A DNA stretch of 64,000 bases from Agromyces cavernae (GTDB lineage: Bacteria; Actinomycetota; Actinomycetes; Actinomycetales; Microbacteriaceae), in NCBI RefSeq assembly GCF_021044935.1, contig NZ_JAJNMP010000003.1, forward strand, positions 1 to 64,000, in the 5' to 3' direction. Positions within the stretch are counted from its first letter, which is position 1, and each line of letters starts with the position of its first letter. Positions 43,544 to 52,646 of this stretch are shown here, one piece after another. The notes below the pieces were generated by a model that saw nothing but the letters and a program-made list of their open reading frames with translations, had not been told where the DNA came from and made no database searches. The position numbers and the translations under genes are program-made.

Positions 43544-45427
43544 CTACTTGCGCTTGGCCATGCCGAAGATGCCCGTGATGACCTGCTTGAGGATGGTCTG
43601 CGTGGTGCGGGAGCCGAGCACCTCTTCGAGCGCCGACTTCTCGGGCGACTTCCGCGACCGGCTTCGCGACGAGCTCGACGTCTGCTTCATGAGCCGGTCG
43701 TACTCGGCCTGGGCCTTCTTGTCGGCCTTCGCCGCATCGGCCTGGATCTTCGCCTGCATCTTCGCGTACTCGGCGTCGGCCTCGGCCTTGGCGGCGGCCG
43801 CGGCTTCGGCGTCGACCTTGGCAGCGGCATCCGCCAGCTTCTTCGTCAGGATCTCGTGCGCCGACTCGCGGTCGAGCCCCGTGCCGTACTTCGCCAACAG
43901 CGGCGACGCGGCGACCGTGGCGTCGATCGACGCGTCGGGCGACGGCGACATCGACGCCTGCGGGGCGCGCAGGCGCGTCCAGGCCACTGGCGACGGCGCG
44001 CCCTTCTCGTTCATGACGGTGACGATCGCCTCGCCGGTGCCGAGCACGGTGAGCGTCTCTTCGAGGTCGTAGCCCGACTTCGGGTAGGTCGACACGGTGG
44101 CGCGAAGCGCCTTCGCATCGTCGGGGGTGAACGCCCGCAACTGGTGCTGCACGCGCGAGCCGAGCTGGGCGAGTACGTCGCCGGGCACGTCCTTCGGCGT
44201 TTGCGTGACGAAGAACACGCCGACGCCTTTCGAGCGGATGAGGCGCACGGTCTGGGTGATCTGCGCGAGGAACTCCTTCGAGGCGTCCTTGAACAGCAGG
44301 TGCGCCTCGTCGAAGAAGAAGACGAGCTTGGGCTTGTCGAGGTCGCCGACCTCGGGCAGGTCGGTGAACAGGTCGGCGAGCAGCCACATGAGGAACGTCG
44401 AGTAGAGCGCCGGCTTGTCGGCGACGCCCGGCACCTCGAGCAGGCTGATGATGCCGCGGCCGTCGGGTGCGGTGCGAAGGAACTCGGCCGTGTCGATCTC
44501 GGGCTCGCCGAAGAACACGTCGGCGCCCTGGTCGGCGAAGGTGATGAGCTCGCGAAGGATGACCCCGACGGTCGCCTTGGAGAGGCCGCCGAGGCCCTCG
44601 AGTTCGCCCTTGCCCTGGTCGCTCACGAGGTAGGCGAGCACGGCCCGGAGGTCTTCGAGGTCGAGCAGCGCGAGGTTGTTCTTGTTGGCGTAGTGGAAGA
44701 CGAGCCCGAGGCTCGACTCCTGCGTGTCGTTGAGGCCGAGCACCTTGCTCAGCAGCAGCGGGCCGAAGCCCGAGATCGTCGCCCGGATCGGCACGCCGCG
44801 GCCGACGCCGCCGAGGGAGAAGTACTCGGTGGGGAAGCTCGCGGCCGCCCACTGCTGGCCGATGCCCTCGGTGCGCTTCAGCAGCTTCTCGTTGCCCCCG
44901 CCCGGGGTCGCGACGCCCGACAGGTCGCCCTTGATGTCGGCGGCGAACACCGCGACCCCGGCGGCCGAGAGCTGCTCGGCGAGCACCTGCAGGGTGCGGG
45001 TCTTGCCGGTGCCGGTCGCACCCGCGACGAGCCCGTGGCGGTTGGTCATCGCGATGGGGATGCGCACCGGCACATCGGGCATCGCCTCGCCGTTGACGAG
45101 CGCGCCCATCTCGAGCGCGGGCCCCTCGAAGGCGTAGCCCGCACGGATCGCGTCGACGTGCTCGGCGTCGAGCGGGCCGCCGGATGTCGCGGACGCGGCC
45201 TGCTTCGCCGGCTCGGGCTTCGCCGGCTCGGGCTGCTCGGGCTCGGCCTCGGCAGGGACATCCGCTGCCGGTTCGCTCTGCTCTGCCTGTTCGGCCGCCG
45301 CCTTCGCGAGCGCTGCCGCCTCTTCGGCCGCCTTGATGGCGGCTTCGGCCTGCGCCTGCAGCGCCTTCGCCGCTTCGGCCGCAGCGGCGGCCGCCTCCTG
45401 TGCCTGCTTCACCGCGTCATCGGCCAT
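43544..45427 (-). CDS. HerA-like ATPase/helicase (DUF853)
   Basis: 627 aa. A 75-residue Ala/Glu-rich helical N-terminal region leads into a HerA/VirB4-like RecA core: Walker A is GATGTGKTRTLQVL (about residue 137), VFAADIKGDLSGVATPGGG follows, and Walker B is KLVFFFDEAHLLFKDASKEF. The C-terminal 110 residues are a coiled coil ending in KQVITGIFGMAKRK. These are DNA-pumping-type ATPases of unclear role in bacteria; no NurA partner is next to it. ATG at 45427 with AGGA 8 nt upstream. Confidence 0.88.
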   Translation of the reverse strand: MADDAVKQAQEAAAAAAEAAKALQAQAEAAIKAAEEAAALAKAAAEQAEQSEPAADVPAEAEPEQPEPAKPEPAKQAASATSGGPLDAEHVDAIRAGYAFEGPALEMGALVNGEAMPDVPVRIPIAMTNRHGLVAGATGTGKTRTLQVLAEQLSAAGVAVFAADIKGDLSGVATPGGGNEKLLKRTEGIGQQWAAASFPTEYFSLGGVGRGVPIRATISGFGPLLLSKVLGLNDTQESSLGLVFHYANKNNLALLDLEDLRAVLAYLVSDQGKGELEGLGGLSKATVGVILRELITFADQGADVFFGEPEIDTAEFLRTAPDGRGIISLLEVPGVADKPALYSTFLMWLLADLFTDLPEVGDLDKPKLVFFFDEAHLLFKDASKEFLAQITQTVRLIRSKGVGVFFVTQTPKDVPGDVLAQLGSRVQHQLRAFTPDDAKALRATVSTYPKSGYDLEETLTVLGTGEAIVTVMNEKGAPSPVAWTRLRAPQASMSPSPDASIDATVAASPLLAKYGTGLDRESAHEILTKKLADAAAKVDAEAAAAAKAEADAEYAKMQAKIQADAAKADKKAQAEYDRLMKQTSSSSRSRSRKSPEKSALEEVLGSRTTQTILKQVITGIFGMAKRK

Positions 45428-45468
45428 GGGCACGATCCTATCGACGGACACCACTTCCCCATCCGGGA

Positions 45469-45497
45469 TTTTCATGTCAAGCTGATTAACATGAAAA
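45469..45497. promoter_or_regulatory. Palindromic operator at the tetR start
   Basis: TTTTCATGT (45469-45477) and ACATGAAAA (45489-45497) are perfect inverse arms around an 11-bp spacer whose inner bases are also mostly symmetric. It overlaps the proposed ATG of the TetR gene (45491) and lies in the HerA-TetR divergent gap, where autorepression is expected. Confidence 0.8.
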
Positions 45498-46072
45498 CTC
45501 GCTCGTACACGATGTCGACCCGCGCGCACTCCGTGCGGGCGACCGGCGAGCGGATCCTCAAGGCTGCCCTCGCACGGTTCTCCACCGACTACTACGACGA
45601 CGTCACCCTCGACGCGATCGCAGCGGATGCGGGGGTGACCGTGCAGACCGTCATGCGCAGGTTCGGCTCGAAAGAAGGCCTGGCACGCACGCTCACCGAG
45701 TCGACGGTCGCGTCGGTGACCGCCCAACGCGCGGAGGCGCCGGCCGGCGACGTCGCGGGTGCGATCGCGAACCTCATCGAGCACTACGAGCAGGTCGGAG
45801 ATCTCGCCATGCTCCTGCTGCGCCAAGAGGAGCGCGTCCCCCCGATCGCAGAGACGACGACGATCGGCAAGCGCGTCCACCTCGACTGGGTCACCCGCGT
45901 CTTCGCACCATGGCTCGACGAGATGTCGAACCCAGGCCGCGAACTGCTGCATGCGCAACTGACTGCGACGTGCGACGTCTACACCTGGTACCTGCTACGC
46001 CGGCAGGCGGGGCTGTCCCGCGACCGCACCCAGCAGGCTCTGACCGAACTCGTGAAGGGAGTACTGCCATGA
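45491..46072 (+). CDS. TetR family transcriptional regulator
   Basis: 193 aa. HTH region SVRATGERILKAALARFSTD, TLDAIAADAGVTVQTVMRRF and GSKEGLARTL are typical; the C-terminal helical domain binds an unknown ligand. ATG 45491 is used; ATG 45512 would put the palindrome wholly upstream and is equally possible. Its stop overlaps the start of the glycosyltransferase (ATGA), so both form one operon, and the palindrome at the start suggests self-control. Confidence 0.9.
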   Translation: MKTRSYTMSTRAHSVRATGERILKAALARFSTDYYDDVTLDAIAADAGVTVQTVMRRFGSKEGLARTLTESTVASVTAQRAEAPAGDVAGAIANLIEHYEQVGDLAMLLLRQEERVPPIAETTTIGKRVHLDWVTRVFAPWLDEMSNPGRELLHAQLTATCDVYTWYLLRRQAGLSRDRTQQALTELVKGVLP

Positions 46073-47319
46073 AGGTCCTCGCCTACACCACGCCCGCTCG
46101 CGGGCATCTGTACCCCACCGTGCCGATCCTCCTCGAATTGCGCCGCCGTGGTCACGCCGTCACCGTGCGGACGCTCGGCGCGGAGGTCGGGCACCTGCAG
46201 CAGCTGGGCTTCACCGCCGAGCCGATCGATCCGCGCATCGAGGGCATCGAGTTCGACGACTACCTCGCGCGATCGTCGGTCGGGGCCATCAGGCGCTCGA
46301 TCCGCACCATGTCGGCACGAGCGGTATTCGAGGTCGACGACCTGCAGCAGGCGATCGAGACCGAGTCGCCCGACGTGCTCCTGATCGACGGCAACGCAGC
46401 TGGGGCCGTCGCTGCCGCCGAGGCGTGGGGAGGTCCGTGGGCGCTGCTGCAGCACTTTCCCACACCCCTGCCGGCCGACGAGATCCCGCCGTTCGGTCCG
46501 GGGTTCCCTCCCGCGCGCGGCTGGTTGGGGCGAATGCGCGATCGGATGCTGCGGCCGGCGATCCTCGGCGGCTTCGAGCGCGTGCTGCTCCCTCCGCTCA
46601 ACGAGATCCGCCGCGGGCTCGGCCTGCGGCCGGTGCACGATGCAACCGACCTGTACACGCGCGCACCGCTCACCCTGTACCTGACGTCGACGACATTCGA
46701 ATACCCACGCGAAGCCTGGCCCGACTCGTTCTGCCTCACAGGCCCGATCCTGTGGGAGCCGCCTGCGGACCGGCCGGAATGGCTCGCCGCAGTTCGACGC
46801 CCGCTCGTACTCGTCACGACATCGTCCGAATACCAAGACGACGGCGCGCTGGTCGCTGCGGCGCTCGCGGGACTCGCGGGCGACGAGTACGAGGTCGTCG
46901 CGACGGTTCCTGCCGGAGCCGTCCCCGACGATGCGCCCGCGAATGCCCAGGTCGAGAGATTCCTGCCGCACACGCCGTTGCTCGGGGCGGCCGCGGTCGC
47001 CGTCACCCACGGCGGCATGGGCGCGACGCAGAAGGCGCTCAGCGCGGGCGTTCCCGTCGTCGTCGTTCCGTGGGGTCGCGACCAATCCGAGGTCGCCCGC
47101 CGCGCCGAGACGGCAGGGGTGGGGGTGCTGCTGCCCAAGCGCAAGCTCTCGCCGCGGGCGCTGCACGGGGCCGTCGAACGGGCGCGCGCGCTCGGCCCTG
47201 CGGCATCCGCGTTCGCCGAAGCCATGCGCCGAGAGGGCGGCGCACCACTGGCGGTCGACCGACTCGAGCACCTCGCGATCGAGAACGCGCAGGTCCGCGG
47301 GGCGCCGCACGCCGGCTGA
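46069..47319 (+). CDS. UGT-type glycosyltransferase (MGT family)
   Basis: 416-aa GT-B enzyme of family GT1. MKVLAYTTPARGHLYPTVPI is the N-terminal acceptor-side motif. The C-terminal nucleotide-sugar block is VERFLPHTPLLGAAAVAVTH, with HGGMGATQKALSAGVPVVVV and PWGRDQSEVARR. Such enzymes glucosylate macrolides or other hydrophobic compounds; with the TetR gene in front, an inducible detoxifying glycosylation is a reasonable guess. Confidence 0.92.
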   Translation: MKVLAYTTPARGHLYPTVPILLELRRRGHAVTVRTLGAEVGHLQQLGFTAEPIDPRIEGIEFDDYLARSSVGAIRRSIRTMSARAVFEVDDLQQAIETESPDVLLIDGNAAGAVAAAEAWGGPWALLQHFPTPLPADEIPPFGPGFPPARGWLGRMRDRMLRPAILGGFERVLLPPLNEIRRGLGLRPVHDATDLYTRAPLTLYLTSTTFEYPREAWPDSFCLTGPILWEPPADRPEWLAAVRRPLVLVTTSSEYQDDGALVAAALAGLAGDEYEVVATVPAGAVPDDAPANAQVERFLPHTPLLGAAAVAVTHGGMGATQKALSAGVPVVVVPWGRDQSEVARRAETAGVGVLLPKRKLSPRALHGAVERARALGPAASAFAEAMRREGGAPLAVDRLEHLAIENAQVRGAPHAG

Positions 47320-47346
47320 GCGGTGCCCGCCCGTCAGCGTGTGTGA

Positions 47347-47823
47347 TCAGAGCCGCAGTCGAGGCGGCGGCCGTAGCCGCTCGGGCTTCGCGAAGCCCCC
47401 TCGGGTCAGTCGCACCGCCGAGTTCAGGTACAGGAACGCGAGTACCGCGAACTGCAGTGCGCCGATGATCGAGTCGACGACCGAGAACATCTCGACGGCC
47501 CCGACGGCCCGCACCGCGAGGAATACGAACGACACCGCCATGAACGCGAACAGGATGCCCAGGTTCTTGCTCAGCGTCGGCCACGCGGTCATGCGCCACC
47601 ACGGCCGGGGCGGCGCGACCGCCTCACCGGCGCCACGGAACCACCGCGCCCCGAGCACGAACGCGCCGATCGTCACGGTCGCGTCGACGAGGCCGGGCAC
47701 GAACGGCGCCGCACCCGCCGCGAAGAGCAGTGCGCGGATCGGGTACCCGATGCCGTAGGCCACGGCGACGTAGAGCAGCTTCAGCTCCCAGCGCACGATG
47801 CGCAGGCCGAGGATGCGCCGCAT
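47347..47823 (-). CDS. Four-helix membrane protein of unknown function
   Basis: 158 aa with about four helices (LKLLYVAVAYGIGYPIRALL, VDATVTIGAFVLGARWF, LGILFAFMAVSFVFLAV, DSIIGALQFAVLAFLYLNSA) and an Arg/Pro-rich tail (PERLRPPPRLRL). Family not recognised. ATG at 47823 with GAGAGGA 6 nt upstream; the longer open frame is unsupported. Confidence 0.8.
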   Translation of the reverse strand: MRRILGLRIVRWELKLLYVAVAYGIGYPIRALLFAAGAAPFVPGLVDATVTIGAFVLGARWFRGAGEAVAPPRPWWRMTAWPTLSKNLGILFAFMAVSFVFLAVRAVGAVEMFSVVDSIIGALQFAVLAFLYLNSAVRLTRGGFAKPERLRPPPRLRL

Positions 47824-47890
47824 CGGGGTCCTCTCGTTCGGGGCAGGTGGCACCACGCTACCGTGCGGCTTCCGCGCGTACGCTGAACAG

Positions 47891-48760
47891 ATGACGGATG
47901 CCGCCCTCATCGGAGGGGTGACCGCGCCCGAGGTGCACGTGATGACGTACAACATCCGTCGACGTGTGTCGGGAAATCGACCGGGCAGCCCCGACCGGTG
48001 GGCGACGCGAAAGGTCCTGGTCGAGCGGATCCTCGCCGCCGAGCAGCCCACGATCGTCGGTGCGCAGGAGGCCCTCGCCGATCAGGCCGACTTCGTCGCC
48101 GAGGCCCTCGGCTCTCGATATCGCTGGGTCGGCGACGGCCGAGACCCCTCGGGGCGCGGCGAGAAGTGCCCGATCTACTACGACGCCGAGCGCCTCGACC
48201 TCACCGGGTGGCGTCAGCGTGCGCTCTCGTCGACACCCGACCACCACGGATCGCGATCTTGGGGCAACGTGACGCGGCGGATCCTGGTTTCCGCCGAGTT
48301 CACCGACGTCGAGACGGGCACCCGCCTGTTCGTCTTCAACACCCATCTCGACCATCTGTCGCGGCGCTCGCGGCTGCACTCGGCGCACATGATCGTGCGC
48401 CTTGCGCGGGCCGCCACGACCGCCGAGCCCGACGCGGCGATCGTCGTCATGGGCGACTTCAACGCCGATGAGTCGTCGCCCGTGTACCAGACACTCATCG
48501 CCGGCGGCACACTGCACGATGCATGGGAGGCTGCCGCAGAACGGGTCACGCCGCCGTTCGGCACCTTCTCGAACTACCGGGGCCGTCGACCCGGCGGGCG
48601 GCGCATCGACCACATCCTCGTCGGCGGCGCCGTCGAGGTGACCCGCACCGGCATCAACACGACGAGGTTCGACGGCAGGGCGGCCTCCGACCACGAACCG
48701 GTGCAGACGGTGCTGCGTGCAGGCTCCGCGACGGTGGACGGGTCTAGAGTGCTGCCATGA
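47891..48760 (+). CDS. Endonuclease/exonuclease/phosphatase family protein
   Basis: 289-aa metal-dependent hydrolase of the DNase I/sphingomyelinase fold. VHVMTYNIRRR (Asn), GAQEA (Glu), LFVFNTHLDHLS (His), VVMGDFNADESS (Asp, Asn), RRIDHILVGG and ASDHEPVQT (Asp-His) form the complete catalytic set. No signal peptide. Substrate is unknown, phosphodiester or sugar-phosphate. The ATG follows TACGCT by 6 nt, so it is leaderless-type. Overlaps the next gene by 4 nt. Confidence 0.92.
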   Translation: MTDAALIGGVTAPEVHVMTYNIRRRVSGNRPGSPDRWATRKVLVERILAAEQPTIVGAQEALADQADFVAEALGSRYRWVGDGRDPSGRGEKCPIYYDAERLDLTGWRQRALSSTPDHHGSRSWGNVTRRILVSAEFTDVETGTRLFVFNTHLDHLSRRSRLHSAHMIVRLARAATTAEPDAAIVVMGDFNADESSPVYQTLIAGGTLHDAWEAAAERVTPPFGTFSNYRGRRPGGRRIDHILVGGAVEVTRTGINTTRFDGRAASDHEPVQTVLRAGSATVDGSRVLP

Positions 48761-49356
48761 TGCGCACGGCGCTGCGTGCTCCAGACGGTCCCGCCGAGGT
48801 GATCGCCGACGTGCTGCGCCTGCTCGCCGTGCTGAGCATCGTGGTCGCCGCCATCGGTTGGGGTCCGCTCTCGGGCCTCAGCTTCCTCGCCGTCCTCGCC
48901 GTGATGCTCATCCCGCGACTGCTGCACCTGCGGGCCGGCTTCGACATCGCGTTCGGCATCGCCGTGCTGTTCTCGACCTGGAGCAGCGTGCTGGGCGTCT
49001 ATCACACGACCCGCTGGTGGGATGTGCCGATGCACTTCCTCACCAACGGGCTCCTCGCGGCGCTGGCCTTCGTCGTGCTCGTGCGGCTCGGCGTGCTCGC
49101 CGACCCCGCGACACTGCCGCACCCGATGCTGTCCGCGACCGTGGCGACCACCGCGCTCGGACTGACGATGGGGGTGATCTGGGAGCTCTTCGAGTGGTTC
49201 GGCCGCGCGTTCATCGACGACGACATCCTGGTCGGATACGCCGACACGCTCGGCGATCTCCTCGCCGGCGGCCTCGGCTCGGTGGTCGCAGGCCTCAGCA
49301 TGCGGTTCCTGATGGCCCGACCACGTGCGCGAACGCAACCCGAGGTGAAGACATGA
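48757..49356 (+). CDS. DUF2238-like membrane protein
   Basis: 199 aa with about six helices. WWDVPMHFLTNGLLAALAFV, MGVIWELFEWFGR and GYADTLGDLLAGGLGSVVAG contain the His, the Glu pair (WELFEW) and the Asp-Asp (DTLGD) that define this family of uncertain function, thought to be membrane-embedded enzymes or carriers. ATG 48757 overlaps the upstream gene, and TAGAGT also stands 6 nt before it, so an extra leaderless transcript is likely. Confidence 0.82.
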   Translation: MMRTALRAPDGPAEVIADVLRLLAVLSIVVAAIGWGPLSGLSFLAVLAVMLIPRLLHLRAGFDIAFGIAVLFSTWSSVLGVYHTTRWWDVPMHFLTNGLLAALAFVVLVRLGVLADPATLPHPMLSATVATTALGLTMGVIWELFEWFGRAFIDDDILVGYADTLGDLLAGGLGSVVAGLSMRFLMARPRARTQPEVKT

Positions 49357-50597
49357 GTACCGCGAACGGCGACGCCCGCGTGCTCGAGATCGGCGGCCGC
49401 GAGGTGCGCATCTCGAACCCCGACAAGGTGGTGTTCCCCGAGCCCGGGCTCACCAAGCTCGACCTCGTGCAGTACTACCTGGCAGTCGCCGATGGCGCCC
49501 TGCGGGGCGTCGACCGCCGGCCGATGGTGCTCAAGCGCTTCGTGAAGGGCATCTCGCAGGAGGCGTTCTTCCAGAAGCGGGCACCCGAGAAACGCCCCGA
49601 ATGGATCGAGACGGCGACGCTGCACTACGCGTCGGGCAATTCGGCCGAAGAGGTCGTCGTGACGGATGCCGCGGCCCTCGCCTGGGTCGTGAACCTCGGC
49701 TGCCTCGACCTCAATCCGCACCCGGTGCGCGCCGACGATCTCGAGCATCCCGATGAGCTGCGCGTCGACCTCGACCCCATGCCCGGGGTCGACTGGAGCC
49801 AGATCGTCGACGTCGCCATGGTCGCGCGCGAGGTGCTCACCGACCACGGGCTCGTGGGCTGGCCCAAGACGTCGGGTTCACGAGGCATCCATATCTATGC
49901 GCGCATCGAGCCGAGCTGGGACTTCCGCCAGGTGCGACACGCGGCCGAGACGCTCGCCCGTGAGGTCGAGCTGCGAGCGCCCGGCCTCGCGACGGCGCGC
50001 TGGTGGAAGGAGGAGCGCGGCGAGAGCGTGTTCGTCGACTTCAACCAGAATGCGAAGGACCGCACGGTCGCGTCGGCGTACTCGATCCGGCCGTTGCCCG
50101 ACGCGCGCGTCTCGACGCCCCTCGACTGGGGCGAGGTGCGGGACAGCCGCCCCGAGCGCTTCACCGTCGCGACAGTGCTCGAGCGGTTCGCCGAGCGCGG
50201 CGACCCCGCCGCGGGGATCGACGAGGCGGTCGGCAGGCTCGACGGGTTGCTGGCGCTCGCCGAGCAGCTCGGACCTGCCGAGAAGCCGCCGCGGGCGTCG
50301 GGTGCGGCAGGGGGCACGGGCCGGCGCCAATCGACCATGCCGCTCATCGAGATCGCCCGGGCCAAGACGAAGCCCGAGGCGCTCGAAGGGCTCGAGCGTT
50401 GGAAGGCCCGGCACCCCGACGTGGTCGCGCTGCTGCAGCCTGCCGACGTGCTCGTCGACGGCATGCGCGGCAGTTCGTCGCTGTGGTACCGCATCCGCGT
50501 GAACCTGCAGCACGTCCCCGAGGCGCAGCGCCCCGCGCAGGAGCCGCTCGAAATCGACTACGACCCGTGGGCCGGCAAGGAGTGGAACCGCTCGTGA
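49353..50597 (+). CDS. Stand-alone LigD-type polymerase/primase
   Basis: 414 aa. The archaeo-eukaryotic primase-like polymerase domain of LigD (PolDom), here without ligase or nuclease domains. ISNPDKVVFPEPGLTKLDLV is the usual start. RVDLDPMPG holds the metal-binding Asp pair, and KTSGSRGIHIYARIE, VFVDFNQNAKDRTVASAYS complete the active site. Such proteins fill gaps in non-homologous end joining with Ku; no Ku or ligase gene is in the window. ATG overlaps the membrane gene stop. Confidence 0.92.
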   Translation: MSTANGDARVLEIGGREVRISNPDKVVFPEPGLTKLDLVQYYLAVADGALRGVDRRPMVLKRFVKGISQEAFFQKRAPEKRPEWIETATLHYASGNSAEEVVVTDAAALAWVVNLGCLDLNPHPVRADDLEHPDELRVDLDPMPGVDWSQIVDVAMVAREVLTDHGLVGWPKTSGSRGIHIYARIEPSWDFRQVRHAAETLAREVELRAPGLATARWWKEERGESVFVDFNQNAKDRTVASAYSIRPLPDARVSTPLDWGEVRDSRPERFTVATVLERFAERGDPAAGIDEAVGRLDGLLALAEQLGPAEKPPRASGAAGGTGRRQSTMPLIEIARAKTKPEALEGLERWKARHPDVVALLQPADVLVDGMRGSSSLWYRIRVNLQHVPEAQRPAQEPLEIDYDPWAGKEWNRS

Positions 50598-51469
50598 GCG
50601 ACCTGGGTCCGGTCAATCCCGGTCATGCCGCGGAGGCCGCCTGGGTGCGGCGCTGGCGCCTGCGCCCCGACGCCGATCCGGTCACCACGTCGTCGAGCAC
50701 CCTCATCCCGGTGCGCACCGAGTTCGGCGAGCCGGCGATGCTCAAGCTCGCGCAGACCGACGAAGAGGCACGCGGTGCCGACCTGCTCGTCGCGCTCGAC
50801 GGGCGCGGCGCCGCCCGGGTGCTCGAGCGCGACGGTGCGGCGGTGCTGCTCGAACGAGCCACCGGCGGTCGCGACCTCGTGCGCATGGTCGAGGCAGGCC
50901 ACGACGACGAGGCCACGCGCATCGTCTGCGCCGCGGCCGAAGTCATCCACGGTGCATCCGCGCTGGTGCAGGCGGCCGACGACCCGCCCGAGCTCATCGG
51001 CCTGCCGACCTGGTTCCGGCACCTGTTCTCGAACGCCGACGAGCTCGGCGCGTTCCATCGGCGCGGTGCCGACACCGCCGCGAGGCTGCTCGACGACCCG
51101 CGCGAGGCCGTGGTGCTGCACGGCGACCTGCACCACGGCAACGTGCTCGACTTCGGCGAGCGCGGCTGGCTGGCGATCGACCCGAAGGGCCTCCTCGGCG
51201 AGGCCGCGTTCGACTACTGCAACCTGCTGTGCAACCCCTCGCACGAGCGGGCCCTCGCCCCCGGCCGACTCCAGCGGCAGTTCGGCGTCGTCGTCGACGC
51301 GACCGGCGTCGACGCCGCGCGGCTCGCCGACTGGCTCGTCGCGTGGTGCGCCCTCTCGTCGACGTGGTTCGAGATCGACGACGATCCGCGACTCGCGGCC
51401 TCGGCTGCGGCGATCGGCCACGCGGCGGTCGAGCTGCGTCGCGAGGCGGGGGCGCCGTTCAGCGCGTGA
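50594..51469 (+). CDS. Aminoglycoside/hydroxyurea-type phosphotransferase
   Basis: 291-aa kinase of the APH(6)/HUR type. The catalytic loop is VVLHGDLHHGNVLDFGE (Asp, Asn), followed by WLAIDPKGLLGEAAFDYCNL with the second metal Asp. These phosphorylate streptomycin-like drugs or hydroxyurea; the real substrate here is not known. GTG 50594 overlaps the LigD-like gene stop (GTGA), so it is last in a run of four overlapping genes from 47891, which may be chance clustering. Confidence 0.88.
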   Translation: MSDLGPVNPGHAAEAAWVRRWRLRPDADPVTTSSSTLIPVRTEFGEPAMLKLAQTDEEARGADLLVALDGRGAARVLERDGAAVLLERATGGRDLVRMVEAGHDDEATRIVCAAAEVIHGASALVQAADDPPELIGLPTWFRHLFSNADELGAFHRRGADTAARLLDDPREAVVLHGDLHHGNVLDFGERGWLAIDPKGLLGEAAFDYCNLLCNPSHERALAPGRLQRQFGVVVDATGVDAARLADWLVAWCALSSTWFEIDDDPRLAASAAAIGHAAVELRREAGAPFSA

Positions 51470-52646
51470 GCGTCACGGGCTGCGCCGACGCCCACTCGCG
51501 AATCAGCTCGTCCCGCACGGTGACACCCGTGCCCGGGCCATCCGGAACCTGCAGCTGGCCGTGGTGCTCGCCGGTGCCGAGCACGAACGGCTCGGTGAGG
51601 TCCTCGGCGTAGTAGCGCGATGACCCCGACGTGTCGCCGGGCAGCACGAACCCCGGCAGCGCGGCCAGCGCCACGTTGGCCGCGCGGCCGACCCCGGTCT
51701 CGAGCATGCCACCGCACCAGGCCGGCACGTCGAGCTCGACGCAGATGTCGTGCACCCGCAGCGCCTCGAGATAGCCGCCCATGCGGCCCGGCTTGATGTT
51801 GATGATCGACGTGGCGCCGCGCTCGATGGCGTCGATCGCCGTCGAGACGCCGAGGATCGACTCGTCGAGGCACACGGGCGTATCGCACTCGGCGGCGAGC
51901 CGCGCGTGCGTCGCGAGGTCCTCCTCGGCGAACGGCTGCTCGATGAGGAGCAGGTCGAGATCGTCGAGGCGGGCGAGCAGCGGGATGTCATCGGCCGTGT
52001 AGGCCGTGTTCGCATCGACCTGCAGCATTCCGGCGGGCCCCATGAGCTCGCGCACCGCGCTGACGGGCACGAGGTCCCATCCGGGCCGGATCTTCAGCTT
52101 GATGCGCCGGTACCCCTCCTCGAGGTAGCCCGTGACCTCGTCGAGCAGCTCCTCGAGGGTGGGCGCGATGCCGACGGACACGCCGCAGTCGACCCAGTCG
52201 CGCTCGGCGCCGAACGCCGCGCCCATCGACCGTCCCTGCGCACGCAGTTCGGCGTCGAGCACCGCCGCCTCGAGCGCGCCCTTCGCCATGCGGTGCCCGG
52301 CGACGAACGCGAGCGCAGGCGCGACCGCGGCCGCGAGCGGCACCGAGGCGCCGCGCGGCATCAGGTCGCGAGGCGCCGGCTGCGGTCCCTCGACCCGCAG
52401 CCGGTCGAGCAGGGCCGGGCCGAGATGGCGTTCGATCACGGATGTCGCGCCGTCGACGTACTCCGACGAGTAGAACGGGTCGCGACCGGCCACGCACTCG
52501 CCCCAGCCGTCGCCCGCATCGGTGCGCACCCGCACCATGAGCACCTCGCGCACCGTCTCGCGGCCGAAGCTCGTCTCGAACGGGCGGATGAGCGGCACCT
52601 CGATGCGGTGCAGCTCGATCGCGTCGATGCGGGTCGTCTCGCTCAT
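51459..52646 (-). CDS. Enolase-superfamily enzyme (o-succinylbenzoate synthase/N-succinylamino acid racemase type)
   Basis: 395 aa. IDAIELHRIEVPLIRPFETS and GWGECVAGRDPFYSSE are the capping domain. The barrel has YRRIKLKIRPGW (KxK catalytic Lys), LQVDANTAY (Asp), IEQPFAEED (Glu), CLDESI (Asp) and NIKPGRMGG (Lys), the MenC/NSAR arrangement. In menaquinone clusters it is MenC; here it follows a GNAT and a saccharopine-dehydrogenase-like gene, so N-acylamino acid racemase activity is as likely. Overlaps the GNAT stop (ATGA). Confidence 0.9.
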   Translation of the reverse strand: MSETTRIDAIELHRIEVPLIRPFETSFGRETVREVLMVRVRTDAGDGWGECVAGRDPFYSSEYVDGATSVIERHLGPALLDRLRVEGPQPAPRDLMPRGASVPLAAAVAPALAFVAGHRMAKGALEAAVLDAELRAQGRSMGAAFGAERDWVDCGVSVGIAPTLEELLDEVTGYLEEGYRRIKLKIRPGWDLVPVSAVRELMGPAGMLQVDANTAYTADDIPLLARLDDLDLLLIEQPFAEEDLATHARLAAECDTPVCLDESILGVSTAIDAIERGATSIINIKPGRMGGYLEALRVHDICVELDVPAWCGGMLETGVGRAANVALAALPGFVLPGDTSGSSRYYAEDLTEPFVLGTGEHHGQLQVPDGPGTGVTVRDELIREWASAQPVTLTR

